From a gamma proteobacterium endosymbiont of Lamellibrachia anaximandri (GTDB taxonomy: Bacteria; Pseudomonadota; Gammaproteobacteria; Chromatiales; Chromatiaceae): 41,258 nucleotides of DNA. Below are positions 16,283 through 25,457 of this stretch, in pieces. The position numbers and the translations under genes are program-made. The stretch spans positions 1-41,258 of the forward strand of contig JAESPE010000023.1 of NCBI GenBank assembly GCA_016756835.1. Reading direction: 5' to 3'. Numbering within the stretch: the first letter of the stretch is position 1; every line of letters starts with the position of its first letter. Below the pieces are notes generated by a model. That model was given only the letters and a program-made list of their open reading frames with translations. It was not told the origin of the DNA and ran no database searches.

Positions 16283-17284
16283 CTATTTAAATATAGTATC
16301 CACGGAAAAACCGTCGCGTTCCAGAATATCCCTTAAGCGCCGCAAAGCATCCATCTGGATCTGCCGCACCCGTTCACGAGTCACACCCAACTCGTTCGCC
16401 ACCTGCTCAAGTGTGGAGTTCTCGTAACCATGCAGCCCAAAACGGCGTTCGACAACTTCGCGCTGCTTATCATTAAGCTTCTCCAACCATCTATCCAGAT
16501 TGGCATTTAATCCATCGTTCTGAATATCGACTGTGGGATCGCTGGCCCGTTCATCGGGTATTGTGTCCAGCAACGGTTTATCTGCATCTTTTCCGTAGGG
16601 CGTGTCGACAGAGGTCACCCGTTCATTGAGTCCGAGCATGCGTTTGACTTCACCGATAGGCCTGTCGAGCAGATCGGCAATCTCTTCTGATGAGGGCTCG
16701 TGATCAAGGGTCTGCGCCAATTGGCGGGCAGCCCGCAGATAGACATTGATCTCTTTGACTACATGGATAGGGAGGCGGATGGTGCGGGTCTGATTCATGA
16801 TCGCGCGCTCGATGGTCTGACGTATCCACCAGGTCGCATAGGTGGAGAAGCGAAAACCCCGTTCAGGATCAAATTTCTCCACCGCCCGGATCAACCCGAG
16901 ATTCCCCTCTTCTATCAGGTCCAGCAGCGCCAGACCGCGATTCATATAGCGGCGGGCAATCTTCACCACCAACCGGAGATTACTTTCGATCATGCGCTGG
17001 CGGGCAGACTGATCCCCCTTCTGGGCCAATCGAGAGAAGTAGACCTCCTCTTCCGCCGTCAGCAGCTTGGAGATGCCTATTTCGTTGAGATATAGCCGGG
17101 TGGCATCCATCTGCGCATCATTGGGCTCCCGCGCAGCACGTGCATTGGGTTTCTTCAGCTTTTGGGCTGTTTCCGGCTTGGAGGAAACTTCAGGCTTATC
17201 TCTCGACACCGAGTCTTCGCCAGCCGCATTTGCATCGTTGGGTTCGTCCATCAGCGCCGTCTCATCGCTCCCACCTTTGCTCAT
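16283..17284 (-). CDS. rpoS: Stationary-phase/general stress sigma factor RpoS
   Basis: This 333-residue group 2 sigma-70 factor has region 1.2 ([10 protein letters not shown]), region 2 ([54 protein letters not shown]), region 3, and region 4 ending in the promoter -35 reader ([18 protein letters not shown]). Placement beside nlpD, pcm and surE identifies it as RpoS rather than RpoD or RpoH. The N-terminal 55 residues are acidic and poorly conserved. In E. coli its main promoter lies within nlpD; the same may apply here. It is followed by fnr after 40 bp. Confidence 0.97.
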   Translation of the reverse strand: MSKGGSDETALMDEPNDANAAGEDSVSRDKPEVSSKPETAQKLKKPNARAAREPNDAQMDATRLYLNEIGISKLLTAEEEVYFSRLAQKGDQSARQRMIESNLRLVVKIARRYMNRGLALLDLIEEGNLGLIRAVEKFDPERGFRFSTYATWWIRQTIERAIMNQTRTIRLPIHVVKEINVYLRAARQLAQTLDHEPSSEEIADLLDRPIGEVKRMLGLNERVTSVDTPYGKDADKPLLDTIPDERASDPTVDIQNDGLNANLDRWLEKLNDKQREVVERRFGLHGYENSTLEQVANELGVTRERVRQIQMDALRRLRDILERDGFSVDTIFK

Positions 17285-17309
17285 CCATCATCCTCCACTC
17301 AGACATCGA

Positions 17310-18140
17310 CTATCGGTTACGCGGCAAGAGCCCCAAGGGATTCACCGGCTTACCCTGCTTTCTGATCTCAAAATGCAGTAGGGGTTCCGCGCCCTTTCGA
17401 GGCAATCCCATATCCGCAATACGATCGCCTCTTGCCACTTTGTCCCCCTCTTTTACGAGGAGTTTTCGGTTGTACCCATAGGCACTTAGAAAATTATTGT
17501 TATGTTTGATGATAATAAGGTTTCCATAGCCGACAAGTCCACTGCCGCTATAGACCACCCTGCCCGCTTCCGCCGCTTTCACTGGCTGGCCGGGGTGGCC
17601 ACTAATGCGAATCCCTTTGCGGTTCCGATCCCTGGATGAGTAAGTCTGCACCACTCTGCCACTTGTCGGCCAACGCCAGCTTAACTTGACCGATTCTTTG
17701 CCGACCTTCGATGCCGTTCCCGTTTTGGCCTGTTTTGGCACAATTGGCTCTACCTTCACCCTCTTCTTTGCTGGAGTTACCTTGGGCTGGCTTTGCGATC
17801 TCTTGGGCTTGGTCTGTGCCGCATTTCTGCTTGGCGGCCGTGTCAGGCGCAGCCTCTGACCCGGATAGATACGGTATTTCGGACCTCTGATACCGTTCCA
17901 TGCTGCCAACCGATGATAGTCCAGACCCTGCCGCCATGCGATCGCGTAGAGCGTATCTCCGGATCGGACCTTGTAGTATCCGGTACTTTTTACAACTTTT
18001 TGTTCCGCAGTGCGACTGGAGACCGGCGCACCCCCACCGGTGGAGCCACAGGCCGTCAGCCCACCTGCCAGCACGACAAGACCGATCACCAACAGGCCAT
18101 CCGTCATCCATTTGGACAAGCTGATTCTGACCGGTTTCAA
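17310..18140 (-). CDS. nlpD: NlpD-like lipoprotein with LysM and degenerate M23 domain
   Basis: This 276-residue protein begins with a lipoprotein signal ending at the lipobox LTAC (Cys31). A LysM domain (YYKVRSGDTLYAIAWRQG, about 52-97) binds peptidoglycan, a K/P-rich linker follows, and an M23/LytM domain occupies the C-terminal 100 residues. The zinc-ligand His of active LytM enzymes is missing at LSAYGYNRKLL, as in E. coli NlpD, so it should act as an activator of AmiC during cell separation rather than as a hydrolase. The start is TTG, with AAGG seven bases upstream; the K/R/K-containing n-region supports it. Confidence 0.94.
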   Translation of the reverse strand: MKPVRISLSKWMTDGLLVIGLVVLAGGLTACGSTGGGAPVSSRTAEQKVVKSTGYYKVRSGDTLYAIAWRQGLDYHRLAAWNGIRGPKYRIYPGQRLRLTRPPSRNAAQTKPKRSQSQPKVTPAKKRVKVEPIVPKQAKTGTASKVGKESVKLSWRWPTSGRVVQTYSSRDRNRKGIRISGHPGQPVKAAEAGRVVYSGSGLVGYGNLIIIKHNNNFLSAYGYNRKLLVKEGDKVARGDRIADMGLPRKGAEPLLHFEIRKQGKPVNPLGLLPRNR

Positions 18141-18171
18141 TGTGACGCCTTGCCTCCAATAGTAAGCCTGG

Positions 18172-18750
18172 CTACCCCTTCAGGAGCACAAGGGCAACCA
18201 GAAATACCACCACAAGCGCCCAACCAATGCGGTCAATATACTTGTGCAGTGCCGCCTCCATGCGTTCGCCGCCCCAGGCCATCAGAGCGGCCACCAGAAA
18301 AAAGCGGGTTCCACGGCCGATCAGCGACGCCAGGGTAAACGGCAGCAGCGGCATGGAGATCACCCCCGCCGTTATGGTGAAAATCTTGTAGGGGATCGGT
18401 GAAAAGCCCGCCAAAAATATCGCCCAGAATCCCCACTCATCGAACCAGGCCTTGGCCTGCAGATAGCGATCCCAATACCCCAGGTCGTGCAGGTGGGGTT
18501 CCACCAGATCGAAGAAAAAGACGCCGATGGCATAACCCAGCAGCCCTCCCAGCACAGATGCAGCGGTGGTCAGCGCGGCAAAGTACCAAGCGCGCGCAGG
18601 GTTCGCCAACGTCATCGGGGCCAACATCACATCGGGGGGGATCGGAAAGAACGAAGACTCAGCAAAACTCAGACCTGCCAGGTAGCGCGGCGCATGGGGA
18701 TGGCGCGACCACTGCATGGTACGGCTGTAAAGGGACGAGAATAGACGCAT
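18172..18750 (-). CDS. yqaA: YqaA/DedA-like SNARE-associated membrane protein
   Basis: This 192-residue inner-membrane protein belongs to the YqaA branch of the VTT/SNARE-associated (DedA-like) fold. Diagnostic stretches are LSFAESSFFPIPPDVMLAPM and GFSPIPYKIFTITAGV, which form the re-entrant segments with conserved E, P, G and R residues. Related DedA proteins are linked to lipid-carrier flipping, but the role of YqaA is not established. Its ATG overlaps the pcm stop (TAATG), indicating translational coupling. The position between pcm and nlpD is common in gammaproteobacteria. Confidence 0.88.
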   Translation of the reverse strand: MRLFSSLYSRTMQWSRHPHAPRYLAGLSFAESSFFPIPPDVMLAPMTLANPARAWYFAALTTAASVLGGLLGYAIGVFFFDLVEPHLHDLGYWDRYLQAKAWFDEWGFWAIFLAGFSPIPYKIFTITAGVISMPLLPFTLASLIGRGTRFFLVAALMAWGGERMEAALHKYIDRIGWALVVVFLVALVLLKG

Positions 18751-19409
18751 TAAAGCACCCCTCCTTGCAAGGGTACGAAGTTGACCGCTTCGAGCTGTTC
18801 CTGTTCAAAACCGCGTGACGTACGAGTCACCCGTAACAAAATCTGTCGGCCTTCCGATTTGCTCGGCAAAACCAGCCGCCCACCAGGATTCAGCTGATCC
18901 AGCAGAGCGCGGGGGATACCCTCGGGCGCGGCGGTGACCAGGATGCCATCAAAAGGCGCATACTCCGGCAAGCCGATACCGCCATCGCTGTGTTTCAGGC
19001 GGATATTTCGCAAACCCATATCACGAAGCCGTATCCGGGCGCGCTCCTGCAAAGCGCCGATTCGTTCCACACTGTGCACACGGGATACCAGCTGTGCAAG
19101 AATCGCACATTGATAGCCGGATCCGGTCCCGATCTCAAGCACCTTATCCATCGCCCCCCCCTCCAATAGGACTTCCGTCATACGGGCCACAATGTAGGGC
19201 TGGGATATGGTCTGGCCATGGCCGATCGGCAACGCAGTATCTTCGTAGGCCCGGCTGGCCAGGGCTTCGTCGACGAAGATATGCCGCGGCGTATTGCGCA
19301 TCGCCCCGAGGACACGCAGATCGCGGATACCGTTCTGTCTGAGGCGTTGGATCAAGCGCTCCCGGGTACGTGGAGAGGTCATACCTATACCCTGATGCTC
19401 GGGACGCAT
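18750..19409 (-). CDS. pcm: Protein-L-isoaspartate O-methyltransferase
   Basis: This 219-residue SAM-dependent enzyme repairs isoaspartyl residues in damaged proteins. The N-terminal [38 protein letters not shown] signature and the SAM motif [15 protein letters not shown] are intact. [15 protein letters not shown] marks motif II. I chose the ATG at 19409, which shares one base with the surE TGA; a GTG one codon earlier is also possible. Expression with surE and near rpoS fits its role in stationary-phase survival. Confidence 0.97.
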   Translation of the reverse strand: MRPEHQGIGMTSPRTRERLIQRLRQNGIRDLRVLGAMRNTPRHIFVDEALASRAYEDTALPIGHGQTISQPYIVARMTEVLLEGGAMDKVLEIGTGSGYQCAILAQLVSRVHSVERIGALQERARIRLRDMGLRNIRLKHSDGGIGLPEYAPFDGILVTAAPEGIPRALLDQLNPGGRLVLPSKSEGRQILLRVTRTSRGFEQEQLEAVNFVPLQGGVL

Positions 19410-20155
19410 CACGCCTGCACCAGCCAGCTTTTGATACTGTCCAAAGCGTCATGCCGGGTCAGATCCACTTGCAGCGGGGTGACCGAGACAAAACCCTCCC
19501 GCACTGCATGAAAGTCGGTACCTGGTCCTGCATCCTGCTCCGCACCGGCGGGTCCGACCCAATAGATGGTCTTTCCACGGGGATCCTTGGTCTTTACCAC
19601 AGGTTCCGCCTTGTGGCGGTGACCAAGCCGGGTGGTGCGAAAACCCCGTAACGATTCATAAGGCAGATCCGGCACATTCACGTTGAGGATCACATCCGTT
19701 GAGAGCGGTTTCTCACAAAGCCGCTGCACCAGTTCCCGCGCCACCCGCGCTCCGGTTTCATAGTATTCAGGGTCATGGGAGTTCATCGAGACGGCAACAG
19801 CCGGCAGTCCGAGAAAACGCCCCTCGGTTGCCGCCGCCACGGTGCCAGAATAGAGCACGTCATCCCCCATATTGGCACCGGAATTGATACCCGACACCAC
19901 GATATCCGGCTCTTCATGCAGCAAACCGGTGATGGCAAGATGCACACAATCCGTCGGCGTGCCATCGACACGGATATAACCGTTGTCCATGGTTCGCGGG
20001 CGCAATGGATGATCGAGGGTGAGGGAGTTGCTGGCACCGCTGCGATCCCGCTCGGGCGCCACTACCAGAATCTCTCCCAATTCGGAAAGGCGTTCCGCCA
20101 GGGCCTTCAGCCCGGGCGCCTGATAGCCATCGTCATTGCTCAGCAGGATCTTCAT
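19409..20155 (-). CDS. surE: 5'/3'-nucleotidase SurE
   Basis: This 248-residue metal-dependent phosphatase removes phosphate from nucleoside monophosphates. The N-terminus [14 protein letters not shown] provides the Asp-Asp metal ligands, and [11 protein letters not shown] and [23 protein letters not shown] complete the active site. Its stop overlaps the pcm start (TGATG), the usual surE-pcm coupling. In E. coli surE follows truD; here a four-gene block (20247-23679) separates them. Confidence 0.97.
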   Translation of the reverse strand: MKILLSNDDGYQAPGLKALAERLSELGEILVVAPERDRSGASNSLTLDHPLRPRTMDNGYIRVDGTPTDCVHLAITGLLHEEPDIVVSGINSGANMGDDVLYSGTVAAATEGRFLGLPAVAVSMNSHDPEYYETGARVARELVQRLCEKPLSTDVILNVNVPDLPYESLRGFRTTRLGHRHKAEPVVKTKDPRGKTIYWVGPAGAEQDAGPGTDFHAVREGFVSVTPLQVDLTRHDALDSIKSWLVQA

Positions 20156-20246
20156 ATTGGGGGGTAAATATACTGGAAATAGCCTGCGGTAACACCTTAT
20201 TTATAAACGCATCATCCGCCGTATTCGAACCCTTTAATTCCTCACT

Positions 20247-21026
20247 TCAGACACCGATACCGCGTAGCCGCGACAACATCTCCTCCCGTCTCCGAACATC
20301 CCTGGCCGCCTGCTTGTAATAGCTCCGCAGAGACTTCTTGAGATGGCGCAACACCACCTTGTCAGGCATCTCTTTCAGGACTGCAAACATCGCCAGCGCG
20401 TAGGTAATATCGAATTGAGACAGATAACTGGAGCGTTCTGCCTGACCGCCGCCGCAGCTGCCGCATGAACTGACCTTAAAACGAGAAGCGCTGTTGGCAA
20501 ACATCAGTCCAAATCCCAGGAACACCGCAAGCACTTCAGTACAGTGAGGCCAGTTCTGTTCCCCACCCGGCGGTGGCTCCTGGGCGGCAGACCCCAGGTA
20601 GTGAGCCAGCATATGCGCGTATGTGGCGATCAGCGCTTCGGGATTGTTCACCAGGGCGGGATCATAGGTGAAGGTCAATCGGTTCACCTCATCGACGGAT
20701 GAAGGAACACTACCTTGCCCCCCGCGCAGAGCGCCCTCGATTTGCAGCTTTGGCGGCGCCATGATGTGGCAGCTGCTCTGATCGATCAGCCGGGTCGGCC
20801 AATGCGCCATGCCCGCATATCCCTTGGCCTGTTCGAAAATCAGATTCGCCATCCCATGAAGCGAACTCTCCCTGCCGGGAAAATGCTCGTTAGAGGGTAC
20901 AACCAGGATCGTTTCGTGGTAAAAAACCCCGGCATCAAAATTTCTCAGTGCCCAGGCATAGAGGTCAAACAGCCACTCGATCGACGCTTCGTCGAGAGCA
21001 GGTTTGTCTTTCAGGAAACCGAACAT
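20247..21026 (-). CDS. Uncharacterised protein with degenerate zinc-metalloprotease motif
   Basis: This 259-residue soluble protein has no signal peptide. The core YAHMLAHYLG (H138 and H142) followed by WPHCTEVLAVFLGFGLMFANSA resembles conserved hypotheticals I recall that carry HELxH and a downstream TDLLTVFxGLGxFxANSA. Here the catalytic glutamate of HExxH is methionine, and E164 replaces the third-ligand Asp. A C188-x-x-C191 pair with a glycine run (CGSCGGG) may form another metal site, and the basic C-terminus (KKSLRSYYKQAARDVRRREE) could bind nucleic acid. Its ATG stands two bases from the start of the divergent DUF3820 gene. The family link is from memory, and the function is unknown. 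Confidence 0.75.
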   Translation of the reverse strand: MFGFLKDKPALDEASIEWLFDLYAWALRNFDAGVFYHETILVVPSNEHFPGRESSLHGMANLIFEQAKGYAGMAHWPTRLIDQSSCHIMAPPKLQIEGALRGGQGSVPSSVDEVNRLTFTYDPALVNNPEALIATYAHMLAHYLGSAAQEPPPGGEQNWPHCTEVLAVFLGFGLMFANSASRFKVSSCGSCGGGQAERSSYLSQFDITYALAMFAVLKEMPDKVVLRHLKKSLRSYYKQAARDVRRREEMLSRLRGIGV

Positions 21027-21028
21027 CA

Positions 21029-21250
21029 ATGACTACCACCCTGTTTGAAAAAGAGGACCTTATCTCAGTTGCAAGCATGCAGATGCCTTTCGGCAAATAC
21101 AAGGGCCGACCACTCATTGACCTGCCTGAGGCCTATCTGCTCTGGTTTTCAGGCAAAGGATTTCCACAAGGTCGACTCGGTATGTTGATGCAGCTGACTT
21201 TGGAGATAAAGATCAACGGTCTGGAGTATCTGATAAAGCCGCTCAGATAG
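21029..21250 (+). CDS. DUF3820 family protein
   Basis: This 73-residue protein has the family signature MPFGKYKGRPLIDLPEAYLLWF followed by KGFPQGRLG and ends in NGLEYLIKPLR. Pfam names the family a putative quorum-sensing-regulated virulence factor from one Pseudomonas member, and no biochemical role is established that I know of. The fold resembles exonuclease-associated small domains. The ATG overlaps the regulatory space of the divergent gene, so its promoter must lie inside that gene's coding sequence. CAGGA lies about 12 bases upstream, which is long for a ribosome site. Confidence 0.88.
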   Translation: MTTTLFEKEDLISVASMQMPFGKYKGRPLIDLPEAYLLWFSGKGFPQGRLGMLMQLTLEIKINGLEYLIKPLR

Positions 21251-21318
21251 GGCAGCCGGTTTGAGGTAGGACAAATTCCCTCCTACACTAGTGTCCGTCC
21301 GGAAACAGATGAATAATT

Positions 21319-21353
21319 GTAGCCCGGATGAAGCGCAGCGGAATCCGGGCTAC
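21319..21353. repeat. Single REP-like hairpin
   Basis: GTAGCCCGGAT and ATCCGGGCTAC form a perfect 11-bp stem around a 13-base loop. This is a widespread type of GTAG-footed REP sequence. It lies between the DUF3820 and Smr genes; the rest of that 165-bp gap shows nothing else. Confidence 0.9.
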
Positions 21354-21415
21354 GGTAATTGGTTTCCAGATCGACACTGCATTAGCTGGAACCTGACGCA
21401 CTGACAACTGAGATC

Positions 21416-21964
21416 ATGGGTAAAAAATCCAACCTGGAAGACGAGGAAAATCTGTTTCGGGAGTCACTGGACGATATCAGTCCGCTTCCCCAGGACAGGA
21501 CCGAGCCGTATAAGAAACGCCTGCCTCCCAGACCCCTTGATCTGGAAGATGAGGATGACGACGGTTTTTCCGATACCGACCACTACTCCGACACCGAGAT
21601 CGAAGCCACCGATGAACTGCTGTTCAGTCGTCCGGGGGTGCAGGACCGTGTAATCCGCGATCTGCGCCGGGGACGGTTCGAAGTCGGCCTTGAACTCGAT
21701 CTGCACGGACTTACCGTCGCTTATGCACGGGAGAATCTGGGACTCTTCCTGACCGAGTGTCACCAGCGACATATCCGCTGCGCCCGCATCATCCACGGCA
21801 AGGGTTATGGCTCAGAGAACCGCCAACCGGTGCTGAAACAGAAGATCAACCTCTGGCTGCGCCAGCGCGAAGATGTACTCGCCTTCAGCTCCGCCACCCG
21901 GCGCGACGGCGGCACCGGCGCCGTCTATATCCTGCTGCGCAATCCAAAAAAAAACCGGCGATGA
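21416..21964 (+). CDS. Smr-domain (SmrA-like) nuclease
   Basis: This 182-residue protein has an acidic N-terminal region (LEDEDDDGFSDTD) and a C-terminal Smr domain. LDLHGLT (94-100) and IIHGKG (125-130) are the catalytic motifs, and GGTGAVYILLR (165-175) closes the fold. Smr proteins nick DNA or cleave mRNA, and E. coli SmrB acts on collided ribosomes. The DDISPL opening and GG-GA-Y-LR ending look closer to E. coli SmrA than SmrB. Its TGA overlaps the start of the next gene by four bases (ATGA). Confidence 0.9.
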   Translation: MGKKSNLEDEENLFRESLDDISPLPQDRTEPYKKRLPPRPLDLEDEDDDGFSDTDHYSDTEIEATDELLFSRPGVQDRVIRDLRRGRFEVGLELDLHGLTVAYARENLGLFLTECHQRHIRCARIIHGKGYGSENRQPVLKQKINLWLRQREDVLAFSSATRRDGGTGAVYILLRNPKKNRR

Positions 21965-23679
21965 CACTTTTGCAGCTGAAATCTTTAAGGTGGTGGTTTC
22001 AGGCGGGATTGTTCTGCGGGCTCTGCATAACACTCCCCTCTCAGGCCGCCCAAAATCTGCATTTTCACACTATCCCGGTACCTGTGACAGCAGAGGCACA
22101 ACAACTGACCCGCACATCCCCAGGGGTCGACTTGGGGGAAGAGACAGTTGCCATCGGCTATCACCCGCTCTTCCGCAATGGGGATCGTCTTGGTGATGAG
22201 ACCTTCGGCCTGCTGCACGACACTCACGGCCAGCCTCTGAAAAAAGAGGATGGCAGCCCACGAATTTCCAACAGCAACGACTTCTCCTCCCTGTTGCAGG
22301 TAGACGGGCAAATTTTCCTGCTCTCTCAATTTGAAGACATGCCTGCTGGAATCTATCTCAGCGAACTCCACCAGAGCGCCGAAACCGGTCTTCTGAAGGT
22401 AAAACGTGCCCGGCCACTCGACCTGGCGCCTCTCAAGGGAGCCTGGAATCTCTGTGCAGGCAGTGTCACGCCCTGGAGTACACACCTCGCATCAGAGGAG
22501 TACGAACCCAACGCAGCGGTCGTCAATGACATCCCCGATCGTTCCTTTCAGTCGATGGCCAGCTATATGGGTGGAGATCCTGCTCAACTCAATCCCTACG
22601 ACTACGGCTGGCAACTGGAGGCCCGCGTCGACTCGTTCGATCAGGTCCAGCTCACCCGGCACTACGCGATGGGGCGTTTCTCTCCGGAAGCCGGCATCGT
22701 GATGCCCGATCGCAAAACGGTCTATATCACCGATGACGGCAACAACACCGCACTGTTCCGCTTTGTGGCCGACCGGGCAGGGGATCTCTCCAGTGGGAAG
22801 CTCTTCGCCGCACGCTGGATTCAGACCAGCCGTCTCAATGGGGGCAGCGCAGAACTAGGCTGGATTCCGCTGGGGCATGCCGATGACGCGACGATAAAAA
22901 AGCAGATCGATCGGCGCATCGGTTTTGATGAGATATTCCACTATAGCCATCCCGGTCTCGGCAACGAATGCCCCAACGGCTACCGGGCCATCAATACCCG
23001 TTGGCAACACGAGTGCCTGCGAGTCAGATCCGGCATGGAGCAGGCCACATCCCGTTTGGAGAGCCGCCGTTACGCGGCACTGTTGGGGGCGACCACTGAG
23101 TTCAGCAAGATGGAGGGGGTGACCTACGATTCGGCAACCAACCGTCTTTATATCGCCATGACATCGCTGTCAAAAGGAATGGAGGACAACCGAAAGGGAA
23201 ATCTTCCCAACGACCGGTGGGACCGGGGTGGCCCCAACCATATCCGCCTGCCCTACAATCCCTGTGGTGCCGTCTACACTCTGGAACTGGACGAGACGTA
23301 TGTTGCCCACAGCATGCGGGCGCTTGTGACCGGACATCCGGCCAAAGACGACCCGGAGAATCTTTGCGATACCGCCGGCATCGCCAACCCCGATAACCTG
23401 ACCTTCATCCAGGGTCAGGACACCCTGATCATTGCCGAGGATTCCTCTAAAGGCCACCGCAACAATGCACTCTGGGCCTACCGGGTCGTCAACGGGGAGC
23501 TGGCCCGCATCCAGACCGCCCCGCTCGGCGCAGAGATCACCGGCGCCTACCATTTCCCCGACATCGACGGCTGGGACTATCTTTTCAGCGTGATCCAGCA
23601 TCCACTGGATGCAGCTTCGATTACGGGATACATCGGGCCCATCCCCGCCGGCACAACAACCGGCCAGCAAAACCAATAA
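21961..23679 (+). CDS. Exported DUF839/PhoX-like protein
   Basis: This protein of 572 residues has a Sec-type signal peptide (hydrophobic 10-27, then LPSQAAQ) and a beta-propeller-like DUF839 domain. GAWNLCAGSVTPWSTHLASEEYEPN matches the PhoX signature at the calcium/iron site. PDRKTVYITDDGNNTALFRF, GVTYDSATNRLYIAMT and NPDNLTF repeat the propeller pattern. PhoX enzymes are Ca/Fe-dependent alkaline phosphatases, usually Tat-exported; there is no twin-arginine here, so phosphatase activity is uncertain and it could be another DUF839 member. It is translationally coupled to the Smr gene, an unexpected partner. Confidence 0.8.
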   Translation: MTLLQLKSLRWWFQAGLFCGLCITLPSQAAQNLHFHTIPVPVTAEAQQLTRTSPGVDLGEETVAIGYHPLFRNGDRLGDETFGLLHDTHGQPLKKEDGSPRISNSNDFSSLLQVDGQIFLLSQFEDMPAGIYLSELHQSAETGLLKVKRARPLDLAPLKGAWNLCAGSVTPWSTHLASEEYEPNAAVVNDIPDRSFQSMASYMGGDPAQLNPYDYGWQLEARVDSFDQVQLTRHYAMGRFSPEAGIVMPDRKTVYITDDGNNTALFRFVADRAGDLSSGKLFAARWIQTSRLNGGSAELGWIPLGHADDATIKKQIDRRIGFDEIFHYSHPGLGNECPNGYRAINTRWQHECLRVRSGMEQATSRLESRRYAALLGATTEFSKMEGVTYDSATNRLYIAMTSLSKGMEDNRKGNLPNDRWDRGGPNHIRLPYNPCGAVYTLELDETYVAHSMRALVTGHPAKDDPENLCDTAGIANPDNLTFIQGQDTLIIAEDSSKGHRNNALWAYRVVNGELARIQTAPLGAEITGAYHFPDIDGWDYLFSVIQHPLDAASITGYIGPIPAGTTTGQQNQ

Positions 23680-23692
23680 CCTTTTTGGATTC

Positions 23693-23779
23693 GTAGGCAT
23701 GGTCAAGCGTAGCGGATCAGGCAACAGATTGTGTTTAACCAACAGCGTTTGCCGGTTCCGCAAGCTTGAACCGGCCTAC
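23693..23779. repeat. BIME-like hairpin pair abutting the truD stop
   Basis: The left hairpin GTAGGCATGGTCAAGCGTAGC-GGATCAGGC is followed by the right hairpin GCCGGTTCCGCAAGCTTGAACCGGC and CTAC. Read from the truD side, the GTAG foot supplies the TAG stop codon of truD (23776-23778), so the element begins inside the gene's last codon. It lies in a convergent space between two genes. Confidence 0.85.
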
Positions 23780-24834
23780 TGTTTGACCGCAGGCTCGCTG
23801 ACCCGTAGTAACTCCCGCAACAGCATCGTTGCGTAACTGCCTGCGGGAAGAAAAAACGTCAACGCCAACACACCTGCTTCAGAAAACTCCCATCGCAGAT
23901 CATCCACACCGACCCGCAGGGCACGACGATCCTGCTCCAATCCAACGTGTTCCAGGCTGTTGCGCCATTCACCGAAGGGGGCTAATACCTGCTCCTCAAG
24001 GGCCAGAACATCTTCTCCGACCGGCAGTCTGCCCCGTCCCCAGAGAGGGCCGCTGGGGTGGATATCCATTTCACGGCAGCGACTTCCGATCTCTTCATCG
24101 ATCTCCTCCACACTAAAGCTGGAGCGGGAGCCATCCAGCGAAGCACGTTCTCCGGGCAGAATTCGATCCCAATCCTGCCGACGAATGCGCTCTGCCAGTA
24201 CCTGGTTGAATAGTTGTGACCTTACCGCAGAGATCAACAACCCACGCAGTTTACGGTCGATTCGTCCGCTTTTACCGGAAAAAAACAGGTCGGCCTGTGC
24301 CAGATTGCCGTAGTCGTGGCCAAATCGCTGTGTTCCAAAGTAGTTTGGAAAACCCAGTTCCCGAAGCTGCCGCAGACGCTGCTCCAGCAGGTCTGTATCG
24401 GCCTCGATCCCGCGAACCAACAGCCGGAAACGGTTGCCCCGCAGGGCACCCTGCTTAAGCTTCCTACGATGCCGCTGGTGGACAAGGACTTCGACCAACT
24501 CAGAGTTAAACGCCTCCCAGTCTGGCTCCGCTCGACCGGCCAGACGCACGGAAAACCATTGGGTCGTCACTGCATGCCGGTCTTTAAGGCCCGCGTAACT
24601 CACATCCCTGGCAGGCACATCGGCAAACTTTGCCAGCTGGCGCGACAGCCAGACAGTGTTGGTGTCCCGTTTGCGCAGCTGGATCAATACATGTTCGCCC
24701 TCACCATCCGGAGAGAAGCCGAGGACCTCTTCCACCTGAAAATCCTCCGCCGAGCCGCGAATCAGACCAACCCCCACCGGTCCGCCGTGAGCAAACGGCA
24801 TCTCATCAAGTCGTTGCCAAGTCTGGCCGGTCAC
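23776..24834 (-). CDS. truD: tRNA pseudouridine-13 synthase TruD
   Basis: This 352-residue enzyme converts U13 of tRNA-Glu to pseudouridine. The catalytic aspartate sits in [18 protein letters not shown], and [14 protein letters not shown] and [10 protein letters not shown] are family signatures. The start is GTG at 24834, overlapping the ispF stop (GTGA), a coupling also seen in other gammaproteobacteria. The TAG stop is formed by the adjacent REP element. Confidence 0.97.
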   Translation of the reverse strand: MTGQTWQRLDEMPFAHGGPVGVGLIRGSAEDFQVEEVLGFSPDGEGEHVLIQLRKRDTNTVWLSRQLAKFADVPARDVSYAGLKDRHAVTTQWFSVRLAGRAEPDWEAFNSELVEVLVHQRHRRKLKQGALRGNRFRLLVRGIEADTDLLEQRLRQLRELGFPNYFGTQRFGHDYGNLAQADLFFSGKSGRIDRKLRGLLISAVRSQLFNQVLAERIRRQDWDRILPGERASLDGSRSSFSVEEIDEEIGSRCREMDIHPSGPLWGRGRLPVGEDVLALEEQVLAPFGEWRNSLEHVGLEQDRRALRVGVDDLRWEFSEAGVLALTFFLPAGSYATMLLRELLRVSEPAVKQ

Positions 24835-25310
24835 GCTGATCCCTCCTCCAGCAGCACTACGGCATAGGCTGCGATGCCCTCACCCCGTCCCGTGAATCCC
24901 ATACCTTCGGTAGTGGTTGCCTTCACGTTGACCCTGGCCGGTTCGACCTGCAGATCACTCGCCAGTCGTGCTTGCATGGTATCGATGTAGGGTGCGAGTT
25001 TAGGCCGCTGCGCCACTGCAGTAAGGTCCACGTTGCCGACACTCAAACCTGCGTCCTGTATCAGCTCCACCACTCGCTGCAACAGCCGGCGGCTGTCGAT
25101 CCCGGCATATTCGCTGGCGCTATCCGGGAAGTGGCGGCCGATATCCCCCATCCCGGCGGCACCCAGTAACGCATCGCAAAGCGCATGAATCAGCACATCT
25201 CCGTCAGAATGCGCCTTGAGACCCTGATCGTGCTTTATCTCCACGCCGCCCAACAGCAGCCGCTTTCCACTTTCAAAACGGTGGGCATCATAACCCTGGC
25301 CAATGCGCAT
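24831..25310 (-). CDS. ispF: 2-C-methyl-D-erythritol 2,4-cyclodiphosphate synthase
   Basis: This 159-residue zinc enzyme of the MEP isoprenoid pathway carries the ligands in GQGYDAHRF (D8, H10) and a downstream His in [38 protein letters not shown] ends the protein normally. I chose the ATG at 25310, with GGAG six bases upstream, although the frame stays open upstream. Its usual partner ispD is separated by an opposite-strand gene, so it should have its own promoter or read-through from ispD past that gene. Confidence 0.97.
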   Translation of the reverse strand: MRIGQGYDAHRFESGKRLLLGGVEIKHDQGLKAHSDGDVLIHALCDALLGAAGMGDIGRHFPDSASEYAGIDSRRLLQRVVELIQDAGLSVGNVDLTAVAQRPKLAPYIDTMQARLASDLQVEPARVNVKATTTEGMGFTGRGEGIAAYAVVLLEEGSA

Positions 25311-25457
25311 CACTTTCTCCTCGACAGAAAAGGAATCTAAAGAGTTTGTCTCTGCGGCCGCTAACCAGTCAGAGAGCATCGGTGAATTCTAACGATCCCC
25401 GCTGTGGAACCCAACAGGAAAAGCGCAAACCCTATCCAGCGTAGTTGAGAAAAAAAG

